NCBI GenBank assembly: GCA_000697055.1
Contig: JNDT01002329.1
Location: 62,001 to 126,000, forward strand
From: Saksenaea vasiformis B4078
Lineage: Eukaryota > Mucoromycota > Mucoromycetes > Mucorales > Saksenaeaceae
Reading direction: 5' to 3'
DNA length: 64,000 bases
Part shown: positions 37,001 through 52,000 of the stretch, in pieces
How positions within the stretch are numbered: the first letter of the stretch is position 1
How the letters are laid out: every line of letters begins with the position of its first letter
Translations under genes and position numbers: made by a program
The notes under the pieces: generated by a model
The model's input: the letters and a program-made list of their open reading frames with translations, nothing else
The model's database searches: none
What the model was told of the DNA's origin: nothing

Positions 37001-40000
37001 CAATGTCCTTGATATTGTAATCCATCATGTTCCCTCAATGATGTACTCTACCAAAGGTCGTTCATTCTTCCTTCCCAACGACAAGCGCTCCCTTAGCGGC
37101 GGAGTTGAAGTCTGGCAAGGCTATTATCAATCTGCTCGACGTGCTCCAGGTATACGAAACGTGATTCAGCAGGCAACGTGTACTCACTGTTTATAGGCAA
37201 AATGATGATCAATTTGGACGTCAGTGCCACTGCCTATTTCGAACCTGGACCTCTTCCTGAAATCGTAGCGAAGATTCTTGGCCGTCGCTCAATTGATGAA
37301 CTTCGTTCTGGTTTGAGTGACCGCGATCGCGTCAAGATTGAAAAATTCCTCAAGGGAATCAAGATTGTCTGCATCCATCGTGGAGAGAAGAAGCCCAAGT
37401 TCAAAGTTAACAAACTTACACCTTCTCCTGTCAGCCGTACGATGTTTAAAGATCAAGATAATAACGAGATGTCTGTTGCAGATTATTTCTTGAAGCAATA
37501 CAACAAGAAGCTGTCGTACCCCTTCCTGCCTTGTGTTGTTGTCAAGAAGGACATGTTCCTTCCCATGGAAGTGTGTCATGTTATTCCTGGCCAGCGTTAC
37601 ACGAAGAAACTTAATGCAAACCAGACGTCCGAGATGATCAAGTTTACGTGCCAGAAGCCCAACGTTAGAGCAAATAAGATCAACCAAGGTTTGCAACTAC
37701 TGGACTACAAAAACCCCTACATGCAGCAGTTCAACATCAATGTCAAGCCGGAAATGGCCATGATCAAGGGTCGTGTACTTCCGCTTCCTCAACTTTCCGT
37801 CAATCCCGCTTCTCAAGGTGGTGTCTTTACACCCAACAATGGTGTATGGAACATGGTTGGAAAACGTGTCGCCCAGGGTGCAAGTTTGGGATCATGGTCT
37901 GTTGTGAACTTCAACAACAGAGCCGATACCCAAGTTATTAACAAGTTTATTCGAATGATGACCCAGACTTTCACTGAATTGGGATTGGTAAGACATATAA
38001 GTTACAAAAACATTCTTGTCATTTACATGCTTCAAGAACGTTATCAACCGCGACCCACCAGTGATGAATGGCGATCCTCAAGGCAGCATTGACCGTATCT
38101 TGAAGCAAGCCTGGCTCAACGCCGGTAACGCTGCTAAAGCCAATCCTCAATTGATTGTGTGTATCATGCCTGGTCTGATCACCGACCTTTATGCTGAGAT
38201 CAAGCGTATCTCCGATACCGGTAAAGAGATGGACTGCCTGATTTTTCGTACAGACGATTTTAAACCCTTTCTACTTCAGTTATTGGCATCCCCACACAGT
38301 GTCTTCAGTACAAGCACGTCATGCAGGCTAAGCATCAGTACTGTGCAAATGTCTGTCTGAAGGTCAATATGAAGCTTGGTGGAATGAACATGTTCTTGCC
38401 ACCAGCACAGATTCCCTTCATTTCTCAAAAGCCAACCATTGTTTTCGGTGCTGATGTAACTCATCCTGCTCCAGGTAACGTTGGTGGTGTATCTTTAGCA
38501 GGTAATTTATTTTGTGTATGTAGGTGATGTTAACCGTCCATCAATTGCTGCGGTTGTTGCCAGCATGGATGCCCGTGCCTCGCGATATGCCAGTGCCATC
38601 CGTATCCAGGCTCATCGGTCTGAAATGATCGCTGATTTGGCCAACATGGTCAAAGAACTTCTCAAAGGCTTCTATCAGCAGTGTGGTCAGAAGCCTCAAC
38701 GCATGCTTTTCTATCGTGATGGTGTGTCCGAAGGCCAGTTCAGTGCAGTCAAGCAAAATGAAATTGCAGCCATCCGAAGTAAGTCCACTAACAAATGCTG
38801 TTACCAAGTACCTAACCAATCGCTTTCCAGGTGCATGTAGCTCCTTGGAGAAGGGTTATAACCCATCTATCACGTTTGTGGTTGTTCAAAAACGTCATCA
38901 CGCCAGATTTTTCCCTCTTAGCGAGCGTGACTCTGATCGCTCTGGTAACTGCCAGCCAGGCACGGTAGGTTCATTATCATTGCTAGAAGAAAAAAGCTCA
39001 TTCGCCCACTTTATCTAGGTTGTTGATACGGATGTGGTGCATCCCGTCGAATTTGATTTCTGTAAGCGCTTTGTGACGAAACGAGAATTGTGTGGTTAAT
39101 TACTATGTACCTAGTCCTCCAATCGCATTCCGGTCTGCAAGGCACTTCGCGCCCAACGCATTATCATGTGCTAGCAGACGACAATAAATTCACCTCCGAT
39201 GCCTTGCAGGAACTCACATACCGACTTTGTTATATCTACGGTCGGGCCACACGCTCTGTGTCTCTCGTGCCACCTGCTTACTATGCCGATTTGGTGGCAG
39301 CCAGAGCTCGCTACCATCGTCGTGGTGAAAACTGGTCCGATGCCGACGTTACCAGTGAAAGCTTGGATGCTGAACAGCAAATGGCTAGCTTCTCCGTTGT
39401 GAAGCCAGAATTACAAAAAGGTAAAAAATGATTACATGTTACGAAAAACATCTAACGAATATGTTTAATTTAGTGATGTACTTTATGTAAAGCGATGCTT
39501 CTATACGAATGATTCCCGATATGCTAGTAGTACTTCAATAATCGCGAAAAAGAAAAAAGAAAAAAAACAAACTCTTGGCTAGTTACTTCCGATGTTTCAC
39601 TTCATGATGGTTTGTGTCATCATTTGATGGTGATATGATATTCTCTCTACACAGCGTGTTTTCTATGAGGAGGATTGATTTTCTGAAAAATAATAGAAGA
39701 AAAAAACTTTAACCAACCACATTGAATAGTGGGGAACGTTTGTTCGCATTATCGGGGAGTGGTGTCAGCTGCATAAGGAAGTTCCCTTTCTCGGGACATG
39801 TTTGTCTTTCACATGCAAATCACTCGGCTGTTATTCTCCCTTTTTTTTCCAATCAGGAGATGGAACAAATACAAGCCCTTGTGGCTATAGACAGCAGTCG
39901 AAATAGAACTCCCTTTTCTTTTCTTTCAAACGCACCAACCCTCTAAAACAGAAACTTAATACCCTCATGCCATTCATCAATCCATCGTCATGCCATTCGA

Positions 40001-43000
40001 CACAGCAGTCGCATTCATTTGCTAAAGGGCAGCAGCAGCATCATGTAACGGATGAAGAAAAGTATCGTATTGTCGAACATATCTTATCAGCAGCCGACCA
40101 CTATCGTGTACTTGGCGTTTCGAGAGAGGCTACCAGCGAAGATATCAGACGAGCGTATATTCGGGTATTAAATAAGACCAGGCCTGGTAGTTGTTGTTGC
40201 TAGACAATTTTTTTTGTGTATGTAGAAAAGTCTAGTTTGTCATCCTGATAGATTTGTCCCACCCTATCCTCGAGCTACAGAAAGTTTCCAACGTAAAACT
40301 ATCACCAAGTAAAGAAGAGAGAGAAGCTAATGTTTGCCTTAGGTCTTTCGCTGGCCTACGAAACGCTAATTAATCCATCATCAAAGCTCATGTACGATTT
40401 GTCAAGACAGAAAGGTTCTGCACCTTATGTTTCTACGGAAGATGGAAATCCGAACGACACGCTTCAAAGAGTGCTACATCAGGTTGAGGTCCTTATTTTT
40501 GAATGATAGTTAACCTAGATTTCTGCGTTAGCTTTTTATCGAAATGATGGAAGGCGAATTTTCCACCATGCGAGTTTTTTTCAACGGTTTGAACGAAACG
40601 AATTCCGGCATGCACGTCAGTGAAGACGCTATTATTCATATTGAGCTGGCTTTTCGAAAGATGCGACAACTCTTCCTATCCACCCATCAGTATTACAAGG
40701 TGATCCAGTTTGAGCTGATGCGACTGTACGAACTGCAGCAGGAGCTACGGGTTCTTTCATACTTTAGCGTCTGGCGCCGGATGCAGCTATCGATCACCAT
40801 TTGCAAGGTTTTGTTACAACTACCCATTATGATCAATGCCGAATCCAAGCAAAAACAAAATGCGCATCCAGAAGGACTCCTTGGTATGCGCGTAGAGAAC
40901 GCTCTAAAACTAGTGATTGGCATTCTGGAGAAAGGTGAACGCTACATTACATCCTGGTAAAACGACCAAGAAGAAGCCTCCGTCTTTTTTTTTTTTATCT
41001 TTTCTTCGTCTAGCATAAGGGGTCAATAATCTGTACAACAGGAATCTTGCATCGAAATTAAAAATCATACACAGTGAGAACAATAGATGGGATAGATTCG
41101 ACTCGATTGTTATCGTACAGCTAATTAGTATATTGGTGAGACTTTCCCACACGTAACCCATTCTACATGTTCTATTGCGCAATCACATGATACTATGTTG
41201 GGGAACTTGTTTTTGGTCGTTTGGGATTAGGAGAATATGTAAATAGGAGAATGATGATGACTGTGCAAGTGATAAACTTTTTTTGTAGGAAGCTGTCTTC
41301 TTGTGCCTGCCCTTGCTTCGTCCTTTTCATTTTTATTGTAATTTCTTGCAAAGGTCTACAGTTGGGGTCAGAAGGACGTGATTGTAACATTAGAACACCT
41401 GACTGTAGCATCGGAAGTAATGCCGGTTTGGCAATTGGTAAAATGTTTTGTTTGTATCCTAGCCCATGGGGCAGTACGTCTTTGATAGACGATGCATTAT
41501 TTCTTTATCACGTCAAAAGGATTTCAGCAAAGTGCACGAACCAAGAACAAATGCCTATTTGTAGCGTTAAATTACTTTTCATTATGTTAGACACCTGGTT
41601 TTTTCTTTTCTGACTTGTGCTTCTAACCCGCCAGAAAGACACGTGGTATTTGAATCTTTTTCCGTCAAAGAATACATGTACAACTATCAACTTGGATGCT
41701 GATCACGAGCATCTTGTCTAACTAAATCATTGGTTCCTCTTGTACATCCAAATGATAAGCAAATAAGGTCGACATTAACCTCGGATGGTGTATGTTGTAT
41801 AACATTCATTTGCCATCGGCATATGGGCTCCCAACCTCAGTAAGCTTCACGATCCTATAGGTTTGACTCCTGCAGTCACTCCATACTTGGTCAGTGCAAG
41901 CACTAGCGTTAATATAGAAACTTTAAATTACCTGGCTGAAAAAAAAAAAAAAATTCAAAATGACACATTGGTGCTTTGTCCCTCAGCGCAGATTTGTCCG
42001 ACATAGAGAGATCCAAATCCCAGTGGTAAACAAGTTATTACGCCGTAACGTCTCTAATCAATGTTTATGTATTGAGTAAAGACACTGGCACAGAAATGAA
42101 AAACGCACTTCTGAAACAATAACTTGGATACAATGCATAACTTGCAGCCGAGTATAAGACTATAACAACGACATCCCGTCATCTTCACAGACAGATGTCG
42201 CACTTTTAAAAGCTGGTGCTGATGTCCCTTGCTGAGACTGATTCTAGTTATGTTGTTGTTTTTGCTTTCTCTAAAGATGCAGATTGGTGGGTCATATACA
42301 GAAAGGGTGTGATACAAAAGTTGCCTAGCCTTCGCGCACGAATAAAAAGTAGATTAAATATCGAGATGCTTCTTTGTTTTATCACATTATTTTTATTGCA
42401 AGTACCCCGGGATTCACTCTTCTAAGGAACATACTGCAGCATAGAGAGTTGTCTAATCAAAATATTGACATTATTGCAGAAGCGCTATATCAAGTCCCGT
42501 TATGGGCCTGTTCATGCGATCTGAGTTTTTATGTCGGTAGAACGGTTGATGGTTTTCTTTTTTTCTGTGCTACTCTCCCAATGGTATGGTTCTGCGGTGC
42601 ATCTATATATCTCTAGATCTGAAATTGACATGGTTATCGTGAAACAAGTCAATGCAAGTAGCGCAGAAGCCAGGACGTTTGAAGAAAGAGTACACTTCAA
42701 GATAGATAGCTTCACAGTATCCGAGGATGTCCGACCCATATGCTGATAAACTCGCATTCGATGACCTACGAGAGAAATGTCTCAACGCTGGTCAGTTTTC
42801 GTTCAGAGGCGTACCATTTACTAAGTCATCCGGCCGGAAGGAACCCTTCCCTATGTTAACTTCCGTGCACGCCGACATAGTGAGAGATCGAGCCCCATCA
42901 AAGGTGTAACATAGTTGCAAAAGGCAAATCCCGATCCATATCATCAGCTAAGGGCATAGTTTTGTCTTCGCACCTATCCACATTGCTAGGAAGGTTTGCA

Positions 43001-46000
43001 ATGGCGTACTGCATGTGAAGTTGTTTTCTACTCGGCGTGGATAGTGAGCAAGCTACCTGAAAATGTTGGAGTATGCCAGACATCCTCCGATAACGAGTGG
43101 CACCACGGTCATCAGAGCGTCATGAAGTGGGAATTAGCTTCGCCACCCAAATAGTAGGCAAGGTTTATTGTCAAGCTGTTTTAATGTTGTAGTGCCTCCA
43201 CCATTTAAGTATTCAACGTTGTCTATCCACAGCATCAAAGAAGCTTTCGTCAGTTTGACATCTTGGAGAAAGCAAAGCATCCACAGTTGGATTCCAACGG
43301 TGCATAGTGCGTGATCTTGGCACAAAGAAGTACAGGCTAGCTTGGGCTCAGTCCCAGTACATGCTAAGCTATTTGGAGAAAGCGGAGGAGCAAGTTAACC
43401 GCAGCACCCAGTTCCATGTAATAAGGAACCACAACTTGGGCAGTCATGCACAGAAACGGGTTGTGAATACGCTAGAGAAGCATAAGGCGCGAAGTTAAAA
43501 GTGCAAAACAGTACAAGAAGCCAAGAAAGTTGTAGAATACTCTTTGTACGACTTCAGTTGCGAGCATAATACCCAGCATCTTATGCACTTCTTTACTGTT
43601 GATCCTTTGGTCTCCCTCATAGAAGAGTACTATCTTTGGTAGAATCTTGGATCAAGTTATCTTAAAGCACGTTATCTACCATGGTCTTTTTCCCCGATTT
43701 TTGGTGGACTGAAGGGTATCGACTTGATTCGGTAAAGTCGCTTGGGTGGAAGTGCTGTGGTACCGGTCCCTTTAGAAGTATATCCTCTTGGTGGCAAAGA
43801 ATCAGAGCGTACGTACACGTTTCCCAGTATCACGGTCGCAATCTCGATCGCTAAGCTGCGCGGCGAGACTTTTATACAATGAGACTTTCAAGCGAGGATC
43901 CTGCACTGTTATTTCATTATCTTGAACGTGCATCAGTGGGAGCTTGACATGATAAGGATACAAGTTAGATTTGCTCCAACTAGATTCAAGGCAAAGCCGT
44001 CAGTGAAGTGGCTCCGGTCATTTGATGGTCTGGCATAGCAAAGAGATCGACATCGTGTGCAACGTACTGCTAATAGCCATAGGCCAAGTCACACGGACAG
44101 TATCCACAGAATCTGAATTCCGTAATTCTCCCTACTGCCCCTTCTCTTTTTCAGTTCGCTTTTCAGTGTATGGTACAGAGAGAACACATTATCAAATGGT
44201 TATTAATTTTAAATGCGGCACAACCATTGGCTCCATCCTCGGCCAAGCAAGTTACTAAGAATAACTATTTCAGCCAGCTTTATTTGCCTGTAGATTTCGC
44301 TTAAAAGTCTTGTGAATTGACGTAACAATAAACGGAAACAGACATATCTCAAATCAGTACAGGAAACCAACAAACCGCTGCTAGGAGCTGATGGATACAT
44401 CTATCGGTCGATGCAGAAGGAGTGGTTGACGGTTGCTGGACACAAAGTTAGTGAAAGGTTCCGCATTTCGGAACACTTTACAAGCATTTGATTGTTCACC
44501 CAAGCTCTTCATCGATAATATCCTCTTGGGACACCGTGCCTTACCGATGTGAAAAGGACGAAACCGCTTACGCGCAAGGGAAGCTAGATGCCTGCGCTAA
44601 ATAGTACGGAGGACGAAAGAAAATTGGCAAGCGCGGGGACATCACCTAGCCTCTTGCGGATAGGATTTTTTCGCGAGTCTGTTATCATGTCACGTTAATG
44701 ATGTTGAGCTTCCCTTTCTTTTCTTCGGGAAGCCACCGTCCCTTGAGCGAACACAAGGATTTAAACTCGCTTTGCAGAAGGGGACATCAGCCTCAATAGA
44801 GCGGCATATTGTTACAATCGCAAGGCGGTGCGTGCCAAGGATTGTGCGTAGCTTTGGATCTCCGGTCGGCTCAGTTACTGACGATGAACAAAAATAGTAA
44901 CGCCAAAACACCATTTTCACTCTTACCCTCCTTTACTATTCTTCTTCCGTTCGCCGATTCTTTTCTCGTTTCTCGGTTGGCTTTTACTTTATTTGTAGCT
45001 ACAGGATGAACGTAGACAGACTTGCCGAGCTTTCGCGACCTGATTCTCAAACCCATTCTGCTTCATCCGCGCAATCCGCTGGAGCGGGGCGGTACGAGAT
45101 GCGACCATTGTTAGCGAGTCAGTCAGATCCGGCTTCGATGGACGGGTTCCTAAACGAGATATCACATATCCAGGACAGTATCAAGACAATCAATAGCAAC
45201 GTCCAGCGTATACAGACGGCCCAGTCAGCGATGCTCCAAACGGGAGACGCAAGCGAAGTGGCACGTTCTCGTGGAACCATCGAAGACTTGACGGACGAAA
45301 CACAGAGTATCATGACTCATGTCAAGCAGAAGCTTAAGGAGATCGAGCCAACTCCACGCCACTCGGATTTGGCGATTCGCAAAAACCAGTTTGCTTCGGT
45401 TACGAAATCATTCATGGATGCTATTGAGCGTCACCGTCAGGTCGCTATAGAATTTCAGCGTGCTGAATCCAAGCAGCTTGAGCGCCAGATCAAGATTGCC
45501 AATCCCAGTGCGACGCCGGATGAGATTGAACAGGCCATTTCTCAGGCTGAACAAGGTCGACCGGCTGTATTTGCTCAGCAACTGATGCAGACAATGAGTA
45601 CGGAACAAAGACGATATGATGCCCAGGAAACGCTGGATGCTGTTCAGGAACGGCATGAGGATATTCGAAAGCTAGCAAAGAGCGTCCAAGAGTTATCAGA
45701 ACTGTTTCAGGAAATGCAATATCTCCTGGAAAATCAAGCCCAAGTACTGAACACAATCGAAGCCAGTTCGTACGAGGTGGTAGGCCATCTAGAACAGGGT
45801 GAGAAACAGTTAGGAAATGCCATCAGTTCTGCCAAAGCAACTCGCAAAAAGAAATGGATATGTTTTGGTATTGTGGCCGTCATCATTCTTGTAATCGTTA
45901 TCGTGCTCCTCGTCAAGTTTTTGCCACGTGGTAACCAGGAACAAAAATAACCCTTTTCTGTACATTTTACCCGCTATTTTTGTAAGAATAAACGAATTAT

Positions 46001-49000
46001 CTACTATATAATATTCATTCAGAGGCAGAAAATTGAATGGAAAACGTACAACGGATCTTTCTCCGGATGATGCGGATCTGACATTAGAAAGCGCAATCAT
46101 GCATGCACCATCCTATGTGAGAACCCAAACGTACACTCAGATCCTAAAAAAGTATTTTGTTTGTGTATGTGTCTGCTTTTCTTTTTTTTTTTTTCCTTTT
46201 TGTTTGGTTTCGTCGTGTCACATTGTGGTCGCTTATACGACCGATTACTAAAGTTCCCGAATCGTTGCAAAGAAAACAAAAGCATTGCTTTACATAAGCT
46301 TTGATATACATTGATAAACCGGATCAGCATGAAGAGAAAATAAAGCGTTTTCAATGCAACCTTAACTGCCGGATTTCACCTTGCGGCCTAGACCCACCAT
46401 CACCCCTAGGTTGTACTCCGTCCGGACATGAGGCTGGGTTCAGAAACGGTCCCGAGCGGCGAGCGCGGAGTACTTAATTCTGCTCTTTATCATATCGATA
46501 GGAAGCCAAAAAAAAATTTTTAACCGTGGTTTTTGGTGGCTTTATTTACGTGAAAGTGCAAAACATAAGGAAAAGCAAAGAAGTAAAGTAAGGGGAAAAA
46601 ATTTGATCTACTAGATCAAATGTGTGGGTTTCACGGGGTATACAAAAAAGGGGGTGGAGATCAAATGCAGTAGAAGCGAAAAAATAAAAGAAAAAACGGG
46701 ATTCTATGTGGGAAGCATTAAGTACTTAGAGGTTTTAAAAAACCAAGGGAAATTTGTGAGCTATGTAAGGGCAGTATTATGTGGAATCAATAACCACAAG
46801 GCTTAAAAAAGAGGATGATGCAAATAAAAATTGAAGTTGCGTACAGAGTGCGATAGAAAGGAAAAGGGGAAAGGTGGTTGCTTGAGCTGGATTTACAGAT
46901 TATTCACAGAATACATGTTTTCCAAGGCTTGTCTTTGCAACACACTTTGCTGAAACCTAAGAGAACATTATTAGTAACAAGGCTAAGGGACAAGAGATCT
47001 CTCTACACGTACGCACGAAGTTGTTCGTTTTCGTGCACTAGGCGCTCAAGTTCAGCAAAAATGGTCATTTGTGTGCTCTTGAGATGCTGAATATGTTGAA
47101 CAGCTAGAAATACAAGTTTTGTCAGATACTAGTATAGAAAAAAAAAACTTTTTTAACTTACTTCGATGCAGCAAGGCGACCTTGCTCATCTTTTTGTTCA
47201 GACAAGCGGGCAACTCGTTGCGAAGATCTTCAAATCCATCCTTAATTTGAGCTCTACGTTTCTGCTCGGATTGAATATGGATCTGTCGTCGCATCTCTGC
47301 CGTGGAAATAGTACTGTTTTGACTATCGCTTGTGTTAGCGGGCATTTCTATGATAGTGGAGTTTGGATAAACTTACATGGTGCGTTCATCATCACCGCTA
47401 TCTTCTTCGGAAGAGAGCTGCGGTTGTTGTTCGCCAAAGGACTTTTTATCATCGTCTTCAGTGCAGCGGCGCTTCTTTCGCTGGGGGCCACCTCCAACGG
47501 ATTGCTCGTACGTCTCCTTCGAATATTGCAAAAATTCGGGATAAAACGATTCAGGCAGGGACGAAGCCTTTGCAATTGTTTCGTTCAGATACGCGGCCGA
47601 GTTCGCCGAGGCCGTAGTCGACGAGGACGACGAGGCAACCAGCATGGGTGGTTCCTGAGCGATACCCATTGCAGGGGGAGGAGGAGTCGAGGGCCCCATG
47701 CCCGACATAAAGGAATCAGGGCTTCCCGGTTGGAACGTTGTAAACTGATGTCCAAGGGTTTGATCGTAGAAGGAGCCGCTACCATTGCTACCTTGATAAA
47801 ATGGCGAGCCTGTAGGTTACAACGGTTTTCTGTTAATATTTTCTTTGTTCCCTTGGTGCTAAAGAATATTTACCAGGATACACCATACTGGGCTGATCTG
47901 TCATCTCCAGTTTCGTAGGGTACTGAGGAACAGGATAATCGTTCATGTATTCGGAAGACAGGAGAAGTTTGTTCATTCTTTTGGAGAGTAAAAACGGAAA
48001 AGAGGATTTAGAAAAATGACCGGGAAGAGGAGGGGAAAAAGGGAAATCAAAAGGGCTTGTTGATTATCTTTTTATTGCTTTTAGCAAGGAATGTTGTGCT
48101 GAAGGGAAGGAATAAAGAGGAAGAAAAATTGAAGGTTTGCTGGAAATATAAAGTTTGAATTGGGTTACAAAAAAAGCCAAGTGCTACGATGCTACGTCGG
48201 TGCTTTTCTAATACGAAGGTCGAAAAAGTGCCTCGCTTTAAAAGGATTCGTTATCGGTGTTTCGGTGCACCAATTGATACGCGACACTCGGCTTCTCTTT
48301 TTCTCATGCACCGCCCGTCTGGGTATCACTTCAGTATACACGTACCACCTTAAAGGATCCGCTAAACTAGGTCCGACCGGAACAGTTACCCAGCACGCAA
48401 TTACTGCACGGTGGTATAGCTTATCGAGGAGGAAGAACGATAAGCAAGCTGATTGTTGGAAAGAAATAAACAGGGTGTAATGGTAGATAATGGATGCAAA
48501 CAAAATACAATGTAGGAAACGTCAAATTGGTTGGCTGACCAATGACGTGTTGCTACTTCACTTTAAAGTTTTACGCTAGCAACACATGACATGGTTCCCC
48601 ACCCTTTTCGTATCCCTCTGTAGTATCAGAACGAAGCACTTCCTTTGCGCTTCTTTCCTTATTGTTATAAAGAGGAACGCCGATTGATTGAGGCACCACC
48701 ATAAGCATTGGCTATGACCGTACCCGTTCCCAGTCTCCCAACAAAATTACGTATGCATCTTTTTTCTGTTGTGTAAGGTAGACGGTCGTACACTGCTGTC
48801 GGAGCCTTTTGTAAAGTATATGAAGACTGAAATAGCTAGTTACGAAGATAAAAAAGATTGGTGCACTTACGCATGTTATCCACGCTGATGCACGGTTTGC
48901 GTGAGAAAACGAAAGCTGAAATTTCAGTAATAGAAAAAAGGAATTGTTTAGGTGGGTATAGCAAAGCAATTCGCTCCAGATCACCACCATTATCCATCCC

Positions 49001-52000
49001 TATTCCGAAAAATATTTTCCGTTTCTCCCTCCGTCCATTTTTTACTATTACCAATCTAAGGTTCATCTCGATTGGTTTTAATTACCCCGAGACGCCGTCC
49101 CAATTACCGTAAGGCTCTCCTTCGGCAATGCAAGAGCAATCACTTCCGGTTGCGCACCATTGTTTCGTCAGAATAGTATCTGATCCGTCGATCCCTGGCA
49201 ACCACAGGCCACTTCCATAACTGCATTTGCAAGTGTTGTCCGGAAAGGTACAATTAGAGCATACATAGCTCCGTATCTTCTAATATCCGATACTAAGATA
49301 AAGGTAAAGAGGGCCAGAACAAAAATAGCCGCTCCCAGTAGATCCTTCATCACCTGTTTTAATCGATGCTGAGGCGGGTACACGGAGTGTCATTGATTTA
49401 TCGGGTAACTATTTAAGCTCAAATTGCGCCACCTCTGTAAACTAACAGACCTGACTGTGTCAAGAAGTATTTGCTATCTAGGATTTCCGTCACTTTTTTT
49501 CTCTTTTATCTCTAGCAAGGGAGTACTTGGAGCAAATTGACACTTGACACGTGGGCGGTGTTCCGCTTCCCCGTAACACGTGTGATTTGTACACTGATTC
49601 TAATTTTTTAACGCGGAGGAAGAGTAGGAGTAAAGAGAGACGACAGTTGTCCGTATCGAGACTATTTTTATCAGTATTTTTGTACACATGTCGGAATCTG
49701 CGGAAACAGCATAAAAGAAGCAGATCAATTAACATCGTAGAGGCTTGTCCAACCTTGTCATCTCACCTGACTTACCGTAGCGCTGCGTCTTCGCCTCTCT
49801 TCTCGTTCGGGCCGAACATTTTTACGCCCGGTTTATTCTGCTGTGTTCGTGGTGGAATGTTTTACCCATCCCAATAGTCTGCATGTACAAAGCCTGGCAT
49901 TTGGCGAAAAGACACGAGAAAAAAGACAGCTATGTTTAAGCTGTGGTACAAACTGATTTCTGATAGGTTACAGCGTTCTTCTGAATTATCTCGTAGTACC
50001 GCCCTTTAAAAATTATTCAAGGCTCTACCTAATTGCCGATTAAAGAGCTGCTTGGTTATTGCTGTTCCACTGGAAAGCGCGGTAGAGAGAAGAAAAAAAT
50101 AATCGGAACTTCTCTTATTCTTAGCAACTCATATTGCCTGTGCGACAAATGATATGACGTGAATCGTCCTCAAATAAGTCATACAGCGCCGAGTTGTAGG
50201 ATGCAATTTGTCACACCAGCTTCCCGTGTCGCAAACTTAGTAAACCATTGTCATTAAGCAACATACCTTTTGGAAGAAATCGAGTATTGTCACGGGTATT
50301 CCCTAAGCCTATTCTTAACCTGCATTTTGGCGTTTTAATTTTACTCCCGACCAAACAGGAGTAACCTGTACTTTTACGTTGTCAACCATGCGTAGAACGA
50401 AGACATGAACCCGTCATAGTTGGATGCAACCTGTGTCTCGCAAAGTTGGTGCGGACTTCGAACCTTTCTTTCATGCCAAACTTAAACGCATTTCAGGAAT
50501 CCTTATCACACAGTAAGGCCTCCGCAAAGATATATTTTCAGTAAGGAGCGACTAAAGTAGGTGAATTAAGAACGGTGGCAATCATCGGAGGCATACCAAA
50601 AAATAGTAAATTTTTTCTCTTAAATATCGATGTCCGCGTTCTACAAAAGTAAATCCTGCTCTTTACATAGTCTAGTAACTTGTAAAATGGAGGTATATAC
50701 ATAGACGCATGCATATGACTGATAATAAACGCCCATCAGTATTACGTGTTCCGACAAATTGTATAAGCACTTTGTGAGGACAGATGCACACCCATACTGT
50801 TGATGACGCACGGAACCGGCTATACCCAGAGGCAGTTTCACTTAAGCACGCCACCTTTTTTTTTTCTCCAGAGAAGGGAGTTAATTGCATAGGTTGGGAT
50901 CGGGTCACCCACACTCTCAAGGTTCACATCTCCCAAAAAACTATTCAACATGGTCGTACGGTTAGGTCGATCGAAAAGCATTCTAGTTATGGACCTTGTA
51001 AAAAAAAAAAAAGATTGAAGCTATTCCTTGTATGTGATGAAACACGATGGGTGGGTGGACAGGTCCGAAATTCGGATTTTCAAAAAGTAACCATAGACCA
51101 TCGCCATGATTCCACGCACCTCGTAGGGGATGCAAAGGGTATGGTCACAAACTTAGAATACAGCTCATGAATTTCGCAACAAAGGACAACCGTTTTGCCT
51201 ATTCAGTGTGCTACAATGATTTGAGGAGAAGATCATGAGAAATTTTCCAATTGGGCCAGAAAGAATATAGCTTATATCGCAATTTACTTAAGGAGATGTA
51301 CGTACTACCAAAACAATATCTTATCCATCTGAAGTCTTCCTGATTGACCACAGAAAGTGGACAGCTTGAAAAGCAGCTCTGTCCTGTAGGTAGCTAGACG
51401 GAGCACGTATCTCGGAAGTGGCAGCACTTTGGTTATCATGTAACTTCTTCTATAATGCACGAGAGGAGCTGCGGTAGCTGTCTATTTTCCGAAGAACGGG
51501 TATTGTGATCGCTGTAGTTATACAGGAGGACAAGGGTCCTGATAAACAATCCACCCAGCTTAGTTACCGCTGTCCGTCTCGTCTTGCTTTTTATTGCATG
51601 TCACTCAGGTCCACCAACTATCTTATTAAGCCATTTGGGCTGAATCATTCATTTTCTGACCGCTAAAGCCTTGTTCGTAAAAATACTTTAGAATGCTTTT
51701 CCGTCAAAAAGCATTGTGCCGTAGCGCCATTTCCACTACCGCTTACCGGGCGATGGAATATTCTATCCATGATCAGTATTTCCACGTGTAACACCGATCA
51801 TATTCTCTCCATATCGGATAAATCACTATCATTTGAACTAGGGCGATTCCCGCAATTTACGTTACCTTTGCTTTCCTCTGTGTAGATAATATGAATCATA
51901 AAGTAACCTAGCTATTGTTTCTCTTCTCCAAAGGCCGCGTTGTTGCCTGAGTGATCGATGCTCCTCTTGTTACGGTTAGCAGACGATTCTGTAAACTTGT